Source of the DNA: an uncultured Bacteroidota bacterium
Lineage (GTDB): Bacteria; Bacteroidota; Bacteroidia; Flavobacteriales; Flavobacteriaceae
DNA: 64,000 nt
Direction of reading: 5' to 3'
Assembly (NCBI GenBank): GCA_902514625.1
Contig: CABXRK010000001.1
Location: forward strand, 1 to 64,000
Part shown: positions 1 through 8,304 of the stretch, one piece after another
How positions within the stretch are numbered: position 1 is the stretch's first letter
How the letters are laid out: each line of letters opens with the position of its first letter
Program-made: the position numbers and the translations under genes
Notes under the pieces: model-generated
The model's database searches: none
What the model saw: the letters and a program-made list of their open reading frames with translations, nothing else
What the model was told of the DNA's origin: nothing

Positions 1-17
1 AAAACAAAAAAGGTTTG

Positions 18-25
18 TAAATTTG
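18..25 (+). promoter_or_regulatory. Possible Bacteroidota -7 promoter box
   Basis: TAAATTTG fits the Bacteroidota/Flavobacterium -7 consensus TAnnTTTG and lies 4 nt before the ATG of the first gene. A transcript from it would be almost leaderless. The -33 element would lie outside the window, and such boxes also arise by chance in AT-rich DNA. Confidence 0.35.
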
Positions 26-29
26 CATC

Positions 30-998
30 ATGTTAGATTTATTAATAATTGGTGCTGGCCCTATAGGATTAGCTTGTGGTATAGAAGCAAAAAAAAAGAA
101 CTTAAAATATCTAATTGTAGATAAAGGGGTTCTTGTTAATTCATTATACAATTACCCACAAAATATGACTTTTTTTTCGACTTCAGATAGACTAGAAATA
201 GGAGACGTCCCATTTATATCAAATAATATAAAACCAACAAAAACAGAAGCCTTAGAGTATTATAGAAGAGTTTCAAAATCATGGAGTTTAAAAATCAAAC
301 TTTATGAAGAAATATTAAACTTTAAAAAAACAAAGAATTACTTCAAAGTTATTTCATCAAAAAAACAATACAAAACACAGAATATAGTCGTTGCTACAGG
401 TTTTTATGATCTGCCATTTTTGTTAAATATCCCAGGAGAAGAACTTTCTAAAGTAACTCATTACTATAAAGATCCTCATCCATATTTTGGAATGAATATT
501 GCGATAATTGGAGCTGCAAATTCAGCAGTTGATGTTGCGCTTGAAACTTATAGAAAAGGCGCTAAAAATGTAAGTTTAATTATTAGAGAGAAAAAACTTT
601 CAAAAAAAGTTAAATACTGGTCGAAACCTGATATAGAGAATAGAATCAAAGAAGGAGCGATAAAAAGTTATTTCGGATCAATTGTTACTAGAATTTTAAA
701 GGATAAAATCTATATTAAAACACCAAAATCTCAAATATCAATAAAAAATGACTTTGTAATTGCAATGACAGGATATCAACCAAACTTTTCTTTAATAAAT
801 AAGCTTGGAGTTAATTTGAAAAACGATGAATTTAAAACACCCGTTTACAATCCGAAAACTATGATGTCAAATAAAGAAAACGTATATTTAGCAGGTGTTG
901 TATGCGGAGGATTAAAAACTAACAAATGGTTTATTGAAAATTCACGAATTCATGCTGAAATAATTATTAACGATATCTTTAAAAAAAAATCAATTTAA
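30..998 (+). CDS. ypdA: YpdA-family FAD/NAD(P)-dependent disulfide reductase
   Basis: This is a two-dinucleotide-domain flavoprotein of 322 aa, the usual length for YpdA (putative bacillithiol disulfide reductase). The FAD-binding GAGPIG is at residues 8-13 and the NAD(P)H-binding GAANSA at about 161-166. The ATG side of the second half, VATGFYDLP, is the typical ATG motif. No redox CxxC pair of the thioredoxin-reductase type is visible, which agrees with YpdA. The family recycles oxidised low-molecular-weight thiols in the cytoplasm; the thiol used here cannot be read from the sequence. The gene is followed by a glycerate kinase gene after 15 nt, so the two may share a transcript without an obvious functional link. 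Confidence 0.8.
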   Translation: MLDLLIIGAGPIGLACGIEAKKKNLKYLIVDKGVLVNSLYNYPQNMTFFSTSDRLEIGDVPFISNNIKPTKTEALEYYRRVSKSWSLKIKLYEEILNFKKTKNYFKVISSKKQYKTQNIVVATGFYDLPFLLNIPGEELSKVTHYYKDPHPYFGMNIAIIGAANSAVDVALETYRKGAKNVSLIIREKKLSKKVKYWSKPDIENRIKEGAIKSYFGSIVTRILKDKIYIKTPKSQISIKNDFVIAMTGYQPNFSLINKLGVNLKNDEFKTPVYNPKTMMSNKENVYLAGVVCGGLKTNKWFIENSRIHAEIIINDIFKKKSI

Positions 999-1013
999 GT
1001 TAAAAAATTATTA

Positions 1014-2150
1014 ATGCATATTTTAATAGCCCCAGACTCATTTAAAGAAAATTTAACCGCTTATCAGGTTTGTAATTCAATAGAAAAAGGAATTAATAAA
1101 GTTTTTCCTAAGGCAAATATTGAAAAAATCCCGATGTCAGATGGAGGAGAAGGAGCTATTAGACTCTTCGAGATAAATAAATTGGGTAAAATAATACATT
1201 GCCCCAGTTTAGATCCAATTTTAAGGCCAATTGATTCCAGTTATATGATTTTTAATGACAACCTTACTGCATGGATTGAATTGTCAAAAGCTTCAGGATT
1301 GGACTTACTTCAAAATTCTGAAAAAAATCCCTTAATAACATCAACCTATGGAACAGGATTATTAATAAAAGATGCGATAAATAGAGGCTGTAATAAAATA
1401 ATTCTTGGAATTGGAGGAAGTGCAACAAATGATGGCGGCTCTGGAATTCTTTCAGCTTTAGGATTTAAATTAAAAAACAAAAACAATGTTATTTTACCCC
1501 ATGGTGGAGGTGGGTTAAAAGCCCTAAACAAAATTGAAATTCCAAAAAAAAATAATTTTAAAAACATATCATTCAAAATAGCTTGTGATGTAAATAATGT
1601 TTTGCTTGGCACAAATGGAGCAACTGCAATTTTTTCTGAACAAAAGGGTGCTTCGGAGAAAGATAAAATATTACTTGAAAAAAACATGGAAACATATGCC
1701 TCAGTAATAGAAAAAACATTTTCAAAAAATATAAAAAAAATAATAGGTGGAGGAGCTGCTGGAGGAACTGCTGCAGGTATGGTTGGTGCTCTAAATGCAA
1801 AAATTACAAATGGATTTTCAATTATATCAGAAATAATAAATCTAGAAAAAAAAATAAAAAAAACAGATTTAATAATTACTGGAGAAGGCAAACTAGATTT
1901 TCAAAGTCTTGAAGGGAAAGTTCCTCTAGGAATAGCTCAATTTGGGAAAAAATATAATATCCCCGTAATCTGTATTGCAGGATCAATTGAGTCCCCATTA
2001 AAAAACTTCTATAAATTGGGGTTTTATGGAATATTTTCTATCCAAGATAAACCAATGTCTGTTTCTAATTCATTTAAAAAATCTAAATATTTAATCGAAA
2101 ATTGCGTAATTAGAATACTTAGTTTTTATAAAAAAATATTAAAAATATGA
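1014..2150 (+). CDS. glxK: Glycerate kinase (GlxK/GarK family)
   Basis: The 378-aa protein has the family's opening (IAPDSFKENLTA) and the conserved MSDGGEGA at residues 41-48. It also has the glycine-rich stretches GIGGSATNDGGSG and GGGAAGGTAAG, both hallmarks of the GlxK/GarK family that phosphorylates D-glycerate with ATP to 2- or 3-phosphoglycerate. Length is normal for the family. Its last codons overlap the start of the downstream GntP permease by 4 nt, so the pair is probably translationally coupled: the permease would import a sugar acid such as glycerate or gluconate and this kinase would feed it into glycolysis. Confidence 0.9.
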   Translation: MHILIAPDSFKENLTAYQVCNSIEKGINKVFPKANIEKIPMSDGGEGAIRLFEINKLGKIIHCPSLDPILRPIDSSYMIFNDNLTAWIELSKASGLDLLQNSEKNPLITSTYGTGLLIKDAINRGCNKIILGIGGSATNDGGSGILSALGFKLKNKNNVILPHGGGGLKALNKIEIPKKNNFKNISFKIACDVNNVLLGTNGATAIFSEQKGASEKDKILLEKNMETYASVIEKTFSKNIKKIIGGGAAGGTAAGMVGALNAKITNGFSIISEIINLEKKIKKTDLIITGEGKLDFQSLEGKVPLGIAQFGKKYNIPVICIAGSIESPLKNFYKLGFYGIFSIQDKPMSVSNSFKKSKYLIENCVIRILSFYKKILKI

Positions 2151-3469
2151 TTTATGGAATTTTAATCACAGCACTCTGTGTTTGCTGGATTATTTTTGGG
2201 ACAAGTTATCTTAAAATTCATCCCTTTTTAATACTCCTTTCCGCTAGCATTTTTTTAGCAATTGGGATTGAAATTCCAATAAATGAAATTAGCAGTCTTA
2301 TAGGAAAAGGATTTGGAAAAACCTTCGAAAGCATTGGTTTAATTATTATATATGGGACAATTATTGGAGTTGTTTTAGAACATTCTAATGCAACACATAC
2401 TATTGCAGATAAAATATTAAAATTATTACATAATTTACCAGCTCCATTCATTGTTAGCTTTATCGGCTATATTGTTTCAATTCCTGTTTTTTGTGACTCC
2501 GCTTTTGTTATACTTAACTCTTTAAATAAATCTATTTCACACAAAACAAAAACTCCCTTAATTGGATTAACTATAGCGCTTTCAACAGGATTATTTGCTC
2601 CTCATGTTCTCGTTCCTCCCACTCCAGGGCCACTTGCTGCTGCAGCAAACCTAGAACTCGAAAATATTTTTTTACTTATAATTTTTGGTGGATTAATAGC
2701 TTTTATTTTAATCTTGATAGGTGCATTTTATTCTTATCATTTATCTAAAAAAAAAATTTATTCCTATCAACAAAATTTTCAAATTGATGATTCTGAGATT
2801 AAATCATTACCTTCTTTTTCAAAATCAATCTCTCCAATACTGATCCCCATAATCTTAATGGCTCTCGGGACCTTGTTTAATTTTAATAATTCTATATTCT
2901 CTTCAATATTTGATTTTATTACCCTTCCTGTTAATTCTCTATTGATTGGAATGCTTTTATCATTCAAATTAATTTCAAAAGAAAAATTCAAAAGCCTATA
3001 TAAAATTGTGGAAAAAGGCATTATTAATGCGGCTCCTATATTAATTATTACTGGGATGGGTGGCACTATTGGAATAATATTACAAGAACTTCCGATTTCT
3101 ACTTATATAGAAGAAATTGAAATTGATCCAAAGTTTGGAATAATTTTACCATTTATAATAGCTGCAATATTAAAATCAGCTCAAGGATCTTCTACTGTCG
3201 CTATTATTACAACATCATCAATTATATTTCCTTTTCTTCCATTACTTCAAATAGATAGTGAAATGGGAAAAGTTTGGGCTATTATTTCATTAGGAGTTGG
3301 ATCAATGACGGTTTCACATGCTAACGATTCATATTTTTGGATAGTTTCTCAAATTGGCGGAATTGATGTAAAAACCGCATATAAAACCCATACTTTTGCC
3401 ACTTTTATTCAAGGACTAAGTGGATTAATTATAACATTAATTGGTTTTACCCTATGGAAAATGATGTAA
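2147..3469 (+). CDS. GntP-family sugar-acid:H+ permease
   Basis: This is a 440-aa polytopic membrane protein, hydrophobic nearly throughout. The GntP hallmark stretches are visible: FIGYIVSIPVFCDSAFVIL, then a loop with HVLVPPTPGPLAAA, and near the C-terminus the SAQGSSTVA and SHANDSYFW motifs. GntP proteins import gluconate or related sugar acids with protons. Overlap with the upstream glycerate kinase gene suggests D-glycerate as the likely substrate, but this is inference from context. The next gene starts 1 nt after the stop, so the operon probably continues. Confidence 0.88.
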   Translation: MIYGILITALCVCWIIFGTSYLKIHPFLILLSASIFLAIGIEIPINEISSLIGKGFGKTFESIGLIIIYGTIIGVVLEHSNATHTIADKILKLLHNLPAPFIVSFIGYIVSIPVFCDSAFVILNSLNKSISHKTKTPLIGLTIALSTGLFAPHVLVPPTPGPLAAAANLELENIFLLIIFGGLIAFILILIGAFYSYHLSKKKIYSYQQNFQIDDSEIKSLPSFSKSISPILIPIILMALGTLFNFNNSIFSSIFDFITLPVNSLLIGMLLSFKLISKEKFKSLYKIVEKGIINAAPILIITGMGGTIGIILQELPISTYIEEIEIDPKFGIILPFIIAAILKSAQGSSTVAIITTSSIIFPFLPLLQIDSEMGKVWAIISLGVGSMTVSHANDSYFWIVSQIGGIDVKTAYKTHTFATFIQGLSGLIITLIGFTLWKMM

Positions 3470-3470
3470 A

Positions 3471-4622
3471 ATGAAAAATAAATTAAAAAAAAACATTATT
3501 AATAAAGCTGAAATTTCATGGTTTGCCCCTTTATGTAATGGTGACGATCAATTTTTAGGAACCCATGACCCTAGATATAAAAGTAATTGGAAAAACACCT
3601 CTAGGATAGTTAAAACAGTTGACAAATTAGGATTCAACAACATTCTATGTCCATCATCATTCCAAGTTGGGCAGGATACTATGACATTTGCATCAGCTAT
3701 TGCCCCATTTTTAAAAAACATCAATCTATTAACTGCAATTAGATCTGGCGAAATTCATCCTCCCATGTTAGCTAGAGCAATCTCAACACTTGATCATATT
3801 TTAAAAGGCAAATTAACTCTCAATATTATTTCATCTAATTTACCTGGAGAATTATTGGAATCTAAAAAAAGATATCAACGTTCAAAAGAAGTGATTGAAA
3901 TCCTTAAACAATGTTGGAATAATGAATTTATTGATTTTGAAGGTGAATATTATAAGATCCATTTACCCACTGAGCCTGTAAAGCCATATCAGCAAAATGG
4001 AGGCCCTTTGTTATATTTTGGAGGTTATTCTTCATCAGGCATGAATTTATGTGCAGAACACTGTGATGTTTATTTAATGTGGCCTGATACCGAAAATAAC
4101 ATTAAAAATTTAATAAATCAAATGAAAATTAAAGCTAAAGCACATAATAGAGAAATAAACTTTGGTTTAAGAATTCACGTTATTGTAAGAGAAACAGAAA
4201 ATGAAGCCAAAGCTTATGCCAAAAAAATAATTTCAAAGCTAAATATTTTAAAAGGGGAAAAAATCAGAAATCGCGCTCTTGACTCCAAATCTTTAGGGGT
4301 AAATCGACAATCCCTTCTCCGAGAAAAATCAGATAAAGAGTTTTTTGCTGAAGATAATCTATGGACAGGAATTGGAATAGGGCGATCGGGATGTGGAGCC
4401 GCATTAGTTGGAAATCCAGACCAAATAGTGACAAAAATTAAAAAATACATGAAAATGGGAATTAAAGCATTTATTTTTTCAGGCTATCCTCATGAAAATG
4501 AAGCAAATTTATTTGCTAAGTATATTTTGCCTAAAATCAAAACAATTTCTTTGCCAAAATTGTATAATAAAATTCCAATAAAAACACCATTGACCCCCTT
4601 AGGCAAGGGTAAAAGAAAATAA
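3471..4622 (+). CDS. SsuD-like FMNH2-dependent monooxygenase (LLM class)
   Basis: This 383-aa protein belongs to the luciferase-like flavin monooxygenases. It is closest in pattern to alkanesulfonate monooxygenase SsuD: RSGEIHPPMLARAISTLD in the middle of the barrel, the RYQRSKEVIEILKQCW stretch, and the C-terminal FIFSGYPHENEA that strongly recalls SsuD's SGYPHLEEA. SsuD cleaves sulfonates to an aldehyde and sulfite with reduced flavin. No flavin reductase (SsuE) or SsuABC transporter gene is nearby, so substrate and flavin source are open. It sits between a GntP permease and a sodium:solute symporter, in one apparent operon. The last ~18 residues are basic and poorly conserved looking. Confidence 0.78.
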   Translation: MKNKLKKNIINKAEISWFAPLCNGDDQFLGTHDPRYKSNWKNTSRIVKTVDKLGFNNILCPSSFQVGQDTMTFASAIAPFLKNINLLTAIRSGEIHPPMLARAISTLDHILKGKLTLNIISSNLPGELLESKKRYQRSKEVIEILKQCWNNEFIDFEGEYYKIHLPTEPVKPYQQNGGPLLYFGGYSSSGMNLCAEHCDVYLMWPDTENNIKNLINQMKIKAKAHNREINFGLRIHVIVRETENEAKAYAKKIISKLNILKGEKIRNRALDSKSLGVNRQSLLREKSDKEFFAEDNLWTGIGIGRSGCGAALVGNPDQIVTKIKKYMKMGIKAFIFSGYPHENEANLFAKYILPKIKTISLPKLYNKIPIKTPLTPLGKGKRK

Positions 4623-4631
4623 CTTTATTAG

Positions 4632-6170
4632 ATGATTGATCTTATAATAGTTTTAATATATTTTTTTATAGTCTTTATAACTGCTTTCTCTGGGAGAATA
4701 AAAAACATTTCAAGTGAGCAATATTTTCTTAATTCTAGAAGTTTGAAATGGCATTCCATTGCTATCTCAACAATAGCTACGAACATACAAGGGTATCAGT
4801 TCCTAGGAATGATGGGATCTGCTTATTTATTTGGCATAGCCCAAGCAAGTCTAGAAATTAATGCAATTCAAGGATTATTAATTGCCGCTTTTGTTTTTGT
4901 CCCTCTTTTTTTAAAAGAAAAAATAATTACAATATCTCAATTCATTAAAATAAAGCTTGGGAAGACGCTAGCATTCACATACTCTATTACCTATTTAGTC
5001 TTTTATTCAACAATAACAATTGGAGCGGCATTATTTTGGGGAGCATATGCTGCTGATTCTGTTTTTAATAATGAATTGAGTTTTTTAAGTGAAAATAGAA
5101 TAACACGAATAGCAATTTTAATTTTTTTTCTAGGTGTCTTCTCGGCATTATACACTTATTTTGGCGGATTGTCTGCAGTTGTAAAAACAGATATAATTCA
5201 ATTTTGTTTTTTAACAATTGGGGGAATTGCCATTTTAGCCACGACCTTATATCATCTTGGAGGCTGGAGTAAATTGTATGAATTATCCCCTGATAAAATG
5301 CATTTATATCTTCCTTCAGATCATGAATTTTTACCCTGGACTCATGTTTTAGGCCTCTTTTTTTTAAACATAAACTATTGGTGTGGTAACCAAATTGTAA
5401 TGCAAAGATCTATAGCTGCAAAAAATTTAGGACATGCCCAAACCGGATTAATGGTAGGAGGCCTATTAAAATATTTAATGGCTTTAATTATAATCATTCC
5501 TGGAGTTGCCCTTTACAATATAAACCCTAACCTTATTTCAGAACCAGATATTGCATATCCCTACATAATTAAAACTTTCATACCTATAGGTTTTAAAGGA
5601 ATTATTCTTTGTGGACTTTTTGCATCCCTTATGAGTACAGTTGACTCTACATTTAATTCTATTGCAACTTTATGGTCCATTGATATTTATAGTGTTCTGA
5701 TAAACAAAAAAGCTACTTCTAAAGAAAAAGTCGACGCCGGCAAAGCCTCTATAATTGTTAGCCTCTTTAGTGGATTAATAATGGGATTTGTTTTTTTATT
5801 AATGAAATTTGAAAATCCAGAATTAGCTTTTACTCACAGCCTTAATGAATTACGATATATAATATTTAGTGGATTAATTTTATTAGTTTGTTTAACTGTC
5901 TTGTTAATTAATCCTAAATCAAAATTTATTTTATTTTGTTTTATCTTAACTATTTTAACCAATATTTTTATTAAAATATTTTTTTCTGACATTAATTACT
6001 TTTTAAGAACTTTTATGTCTGTTGGGGCGTGGATAATTGTAATACTAATTATTAATAGAAAAAAATTGACTCTATTTAATAAAATGTTCAAATCTTATTC
6101 GATAAAACATCGAAATTTTGGATTTCTTTTATTACTAAGCTTAATTTTAATAAATTATTTTTTTAAATGA
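4632..6170 (+). CDS. Sodium:solute symporter (SSS/SGLT family)
   Basis: The 512-aa polytopic protein begins with the family's first helix followed by SSEQYFLNSRSLKWHSI, the usual NxxxYFLAGR-like region, and has FLGMMGSAYLFGI and the central TYFGGLSAVVKTDIIQF that is diagnostic of SSS transporters. About 13-14 hydrophobic segments are visible. SSS proteins take up sugars, amino acids, carboxylates or related compounds with Na+. Position directly after the SsuD-like gene suggests import of its substrate, an inference only. Its stop codon overlaps the start of the following glycosyltransferase gene (ATGA). Confidence 0.85.
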   Translation: MIDLIIVLIYFFIVFITAFSGRIKNISSEQYFLNSRSLKWHSIAISTIATNIQGYQFLGMMGSAYLFGIAQASLEINAIQGLLIAAFVFVPLFLKEKIITISQFIKIKLGKTLAFTYSITYLVFYSTITIGAALFWGAYAADSVFNNELSFLSENRITRIAILIFFLGVFSALYTYFGGLSAVVKTDIIQFCFLTIGGIAILATTLYHLGGWSKLYELSPDKMHLYLPSDHEFLPWTHVLGLFFLNINYWCGNQIVMQRSIAAKNLGHAQTGLMVGGLLKYLMALIIIIPGVALYNINPNLISEPDIAYPYIIKTFIPIGFKGIILCGLFASLMSTVDSTFNSIATLWSIDIYSVLINKKATSKEKVDAGKASIIVSLFSGLIMGFVFLLMKFENPELAFTHSLNELRYIIFSGLILLVCLTVLLINPKSKFILFCFILTILTNIFIKIFFSDINYFLRTFMSVGAWIIVILIINRKKLTLFNKMFKSYSIKHRNFGFLLLLSLILINYFFK

Positions 6171-6901
6171 TCGATTTAATTATTGTTATTCCTTGTTATA
6201 ATGAATATAATAGACTGCTTTATGAAAAATATATTTCTTTTCTAAAAAGCTCTAAAGATATTTATATAATTTTTGTTGATGATGGATCAATTGATAATAC
6301 TATAGAACAGCTTGAAAAAATTAAACTTTTTTCCCCAAAAAAAGTAAAAATTTTATCAAATAATACTAATAAAGGAAAAGCTCATGCTGTACAAATGGGA
6401 ATGCTATATGCATCAAAAAAATTAAAGTCTAATAAAATTGGATATTTAGATGCAGATCTTTCAACTCCGTTTAAAGAAATAATTAGATTATCTTCTTTAG
6501 TTTCAAAAAATATAAAATTTGTCTTTGGTTCAAGAATATTAAAACTAGATAACGAAATCATAAGAAAAAAATATAGATTTATTATTGGAAGAATTATTGC
6601 AACAATAATTTCAAAAATGTTAAAAATTTCAGTATATGACACTCAATGTGGCTGTAAAGTGATGAACTATAATTTAATACCTGATCTTTTTGAAGAAAAA
6701 TTTATTTCAAAATGGCTCTTTGATGTTGAATTATTTTTTAGGTTAAAAAGAAAGTTTGGAGAAAATAATATTAGAGAAAATTGTTTAGAAGTAGCTTTAA
6801 AAAAATGGATTGATACAAATGATTCTAGAGTAAACTTTTCCTATTTTTTTAAAATATGGATTGATTTATATAAAATAAATTATTTATATAACTATAAATG
6901 A
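6167..6901 (+). CDS. GT2 glycosyltransferase, ALG5/DPM-like
   Basis: The 244-aa protein has the GT-A signature of family 2: VIPCYNEYNRL at the N-terminus, FVDDGSIDNT at about 37-46, and the metal-binding DAD at 95-97. The DTQCGCK motif at 158-164 matches polyprenyl-phosphate glucosyl/mannosyltransferases of the ALG5/DPM type. There is no C-terminal membrane domain. These enzymes make a lipid-phosphate-linked sugar on the cytoplasmic face. The next gene is a GT39/ArnT-like membrane transferase that uses exactly such donors, and the two overlap by 4 nt, so they likely form a functional pair that decorates a lipid or glycan in the envelope. Confidence 0.85.
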   Translation: MIDLIIVIPCYNEYNRLLYEKYISFLKSSKDIYIIFVDDGSIDNTIEQLEKIKLFSPKKVKILSNNTNKGKAHAVQMGMLYASKKLKSNKIGYLDADLSTPFKEIIRLSSLVSKNIKFVFGSRILKLDNEIIRKKYRFIIGRIIATIISKMLKISVYDTQCGCKVMNYNLIPDLFEEKFISKWLFDVELFFRLKRKFGENNIRENCLEVALKKWIDTNDSRVNFSYFFKIWIDLYKINYLYNYK

Positions 6902-8301
6902 AAATTAATTTTTACTATAATAAAATATCCGGTAATATATATCTACTCTTAATTTTTTTATTAATTGGAATTAGATGTTTTTTTAATGCAGCAGTACCTC
7001 TTTTAGATAAAACTGAAGCTAGATATGGGGAAATTGCAAGGATTATGTCAGAAACTAAAAATTGGCTAATTCCACACATAGATTATGGAGTTCCCTTTTG
7101 GGCTAAACCCCCTTTATCATCATGGATGACAGCTTTTAGCATAAATGTCTTTGGAAATAGTGAATTTTTTGTTCGATTACCATATCTCCTAGTTTCTATT
7201 GTAATGATATTTTTAACTTGTAGATATTCTTCCTTGAATAAATCTGAAAAACTTGTTCCTGCAATTATTCTATTAACTATCCCTGAATTTTTTTTACATG
7301 TTGGCGTTGTTTCAACTGATTTATTTCTATCTTTTAGTGTAGCCATAGTATTCTTTTCTTTTTGGGAATATATCTTAAGCTCAAACAATAAATGGATTTT
7401 TATTTTTTTTATAGGGCTAAGCTTGGGGCTATTATCTAAAGGGCCTATTGCAATAATTCTTTCTTTGCCTCCAATTATTTTTTGGAGTATTAGATTTTCT
7501 ATTCCGTTAAATAAAATACTAACTAAGTATTTACTTTTAGGTATTTTACTTTTTTCATTAATAACAATTCCCTGGTATTATCTAGCTGAAAAGTTCTCTC
7601 CTGGATTTATCGATTATTTTATAGTTGGAGAACATTTTAATAGATTCTTTGATAGTAATTGGTCAGGAGATAAATATGGCTTCCCCAAATCACAACCTAT
7701 AGGGATAATTTGGGGGTTTTTAATACTTTTTACAATCCCATGGATTATATTTTTAATCACAAAACTTTTTAAAAACATAAATTCAATATGGAATAATAAA
7801 TGGAGATTGTATTTAATCTTTTGGCTTCTTTGGACCCCAATTTTTTTCACGCTATCCAGTAGCCTAATTCATCCTTATATTTTGCCAATTATGATACCTT
7901 TTTCTCTTTTGGTTTCTGAATGGTGGAATGAAATGAAAAACAAAAAAACATACCTTTTTATAAGTTTAATTATTCCTGTTTTATTGCTTCTAATTTATCC
8001 CCTAGATTGGTCAAAAAAAATTCTTCATAATAATACTGATAAATATTTAATCCAAAACATTGATCATAATGAATCAATCTTTTCATTAAATAAGAAAAGC
8101 TATTCGAGTCAATATTATAGTAATGGAAAAATAAAAGTTCTTAATACGAGAGAATTAGATTCAATAATATCTAATAAATTGATTTTTTCAATTATCATTA
8201 ATAATGATGATTATGAAAAATATCCTAATAAAGAAAAATTGACTTTATTGAAAACCAATGATAAAAAAGGGATATATAATGGATCTGGTCCAATGTATTA
8301 A
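6898..8301 (+). CDS. GT39 ArnT-like membrane glycosyltransferase
   Basis: This 467-aa membrane protein shows the PMT/ArnT N-terminal signature: an acidic DKTEARYGEIA at residues 37-47 in the first periplasmic loop, then FWAKPPL at 67-73. About ten hydrophobic helices follow, and a short soluble C-terminal tail of about 90 residues. ArnT-like enzymes transfer a sugar from undecaprenyl-phosphate to lipid A or another periplasmic acceptor. The donor is probably made by the overlapping GT2 gene just upstream. The acceptor cannot be told. The gene converges with the DUF4270 gene on the other strand with only 3 nt between stops. Confidence 0.85.
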   Translation: MKINFYYNKISGNIYLLLIFLLIGIRCFFNAAVPLLDKTEARYGEIARIMSETKNWLIPHIDYGVPFWAKPPLSSWMTAFSINVFGNSEFFVRLPYLLVSIVMIFLTCRYSSLNKSEKLVPAIILLTIPEFFLHVGVVSTDLFLSFSVAIVFFSFWEYILSSNNKWIFIFFIGLSLGLLSKGPIAIILSLPPIIFWSIRFSIPLNKILTKYLLLGILLFSLITIPWYYLAEKFSPGFIDYFIVGEHFNRFFDSNWSGDKYGFPKSQPIGIIWGFLILFTIPWIIFLITKLFKNINSIWNNKWRLYLIFWLLWTPIFFTLSSSLIHPYILPIMIPFSLLVSEWWNEMKNKKTYLFISLIIPVLLLLIYPLDWSKKILHNNTDKYLIQNIDHNESIFSLNKKSYSSQYYSNGKIKVLNTRELDSIISNKLIFSIIINNDDYEKYPNKEKLTLLKTNDKKGIYNGSGPMY

Positions 8302-8304
8302 ATG

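Noticed and set aside
1346-1891. Long minus-strand frame opposite the glycerate kinase gene
   Set aside because: It is antisense to a clear gene, proline/phenylalanine-rich as expected from the complementary AT-rich codons, and has no family pattern.
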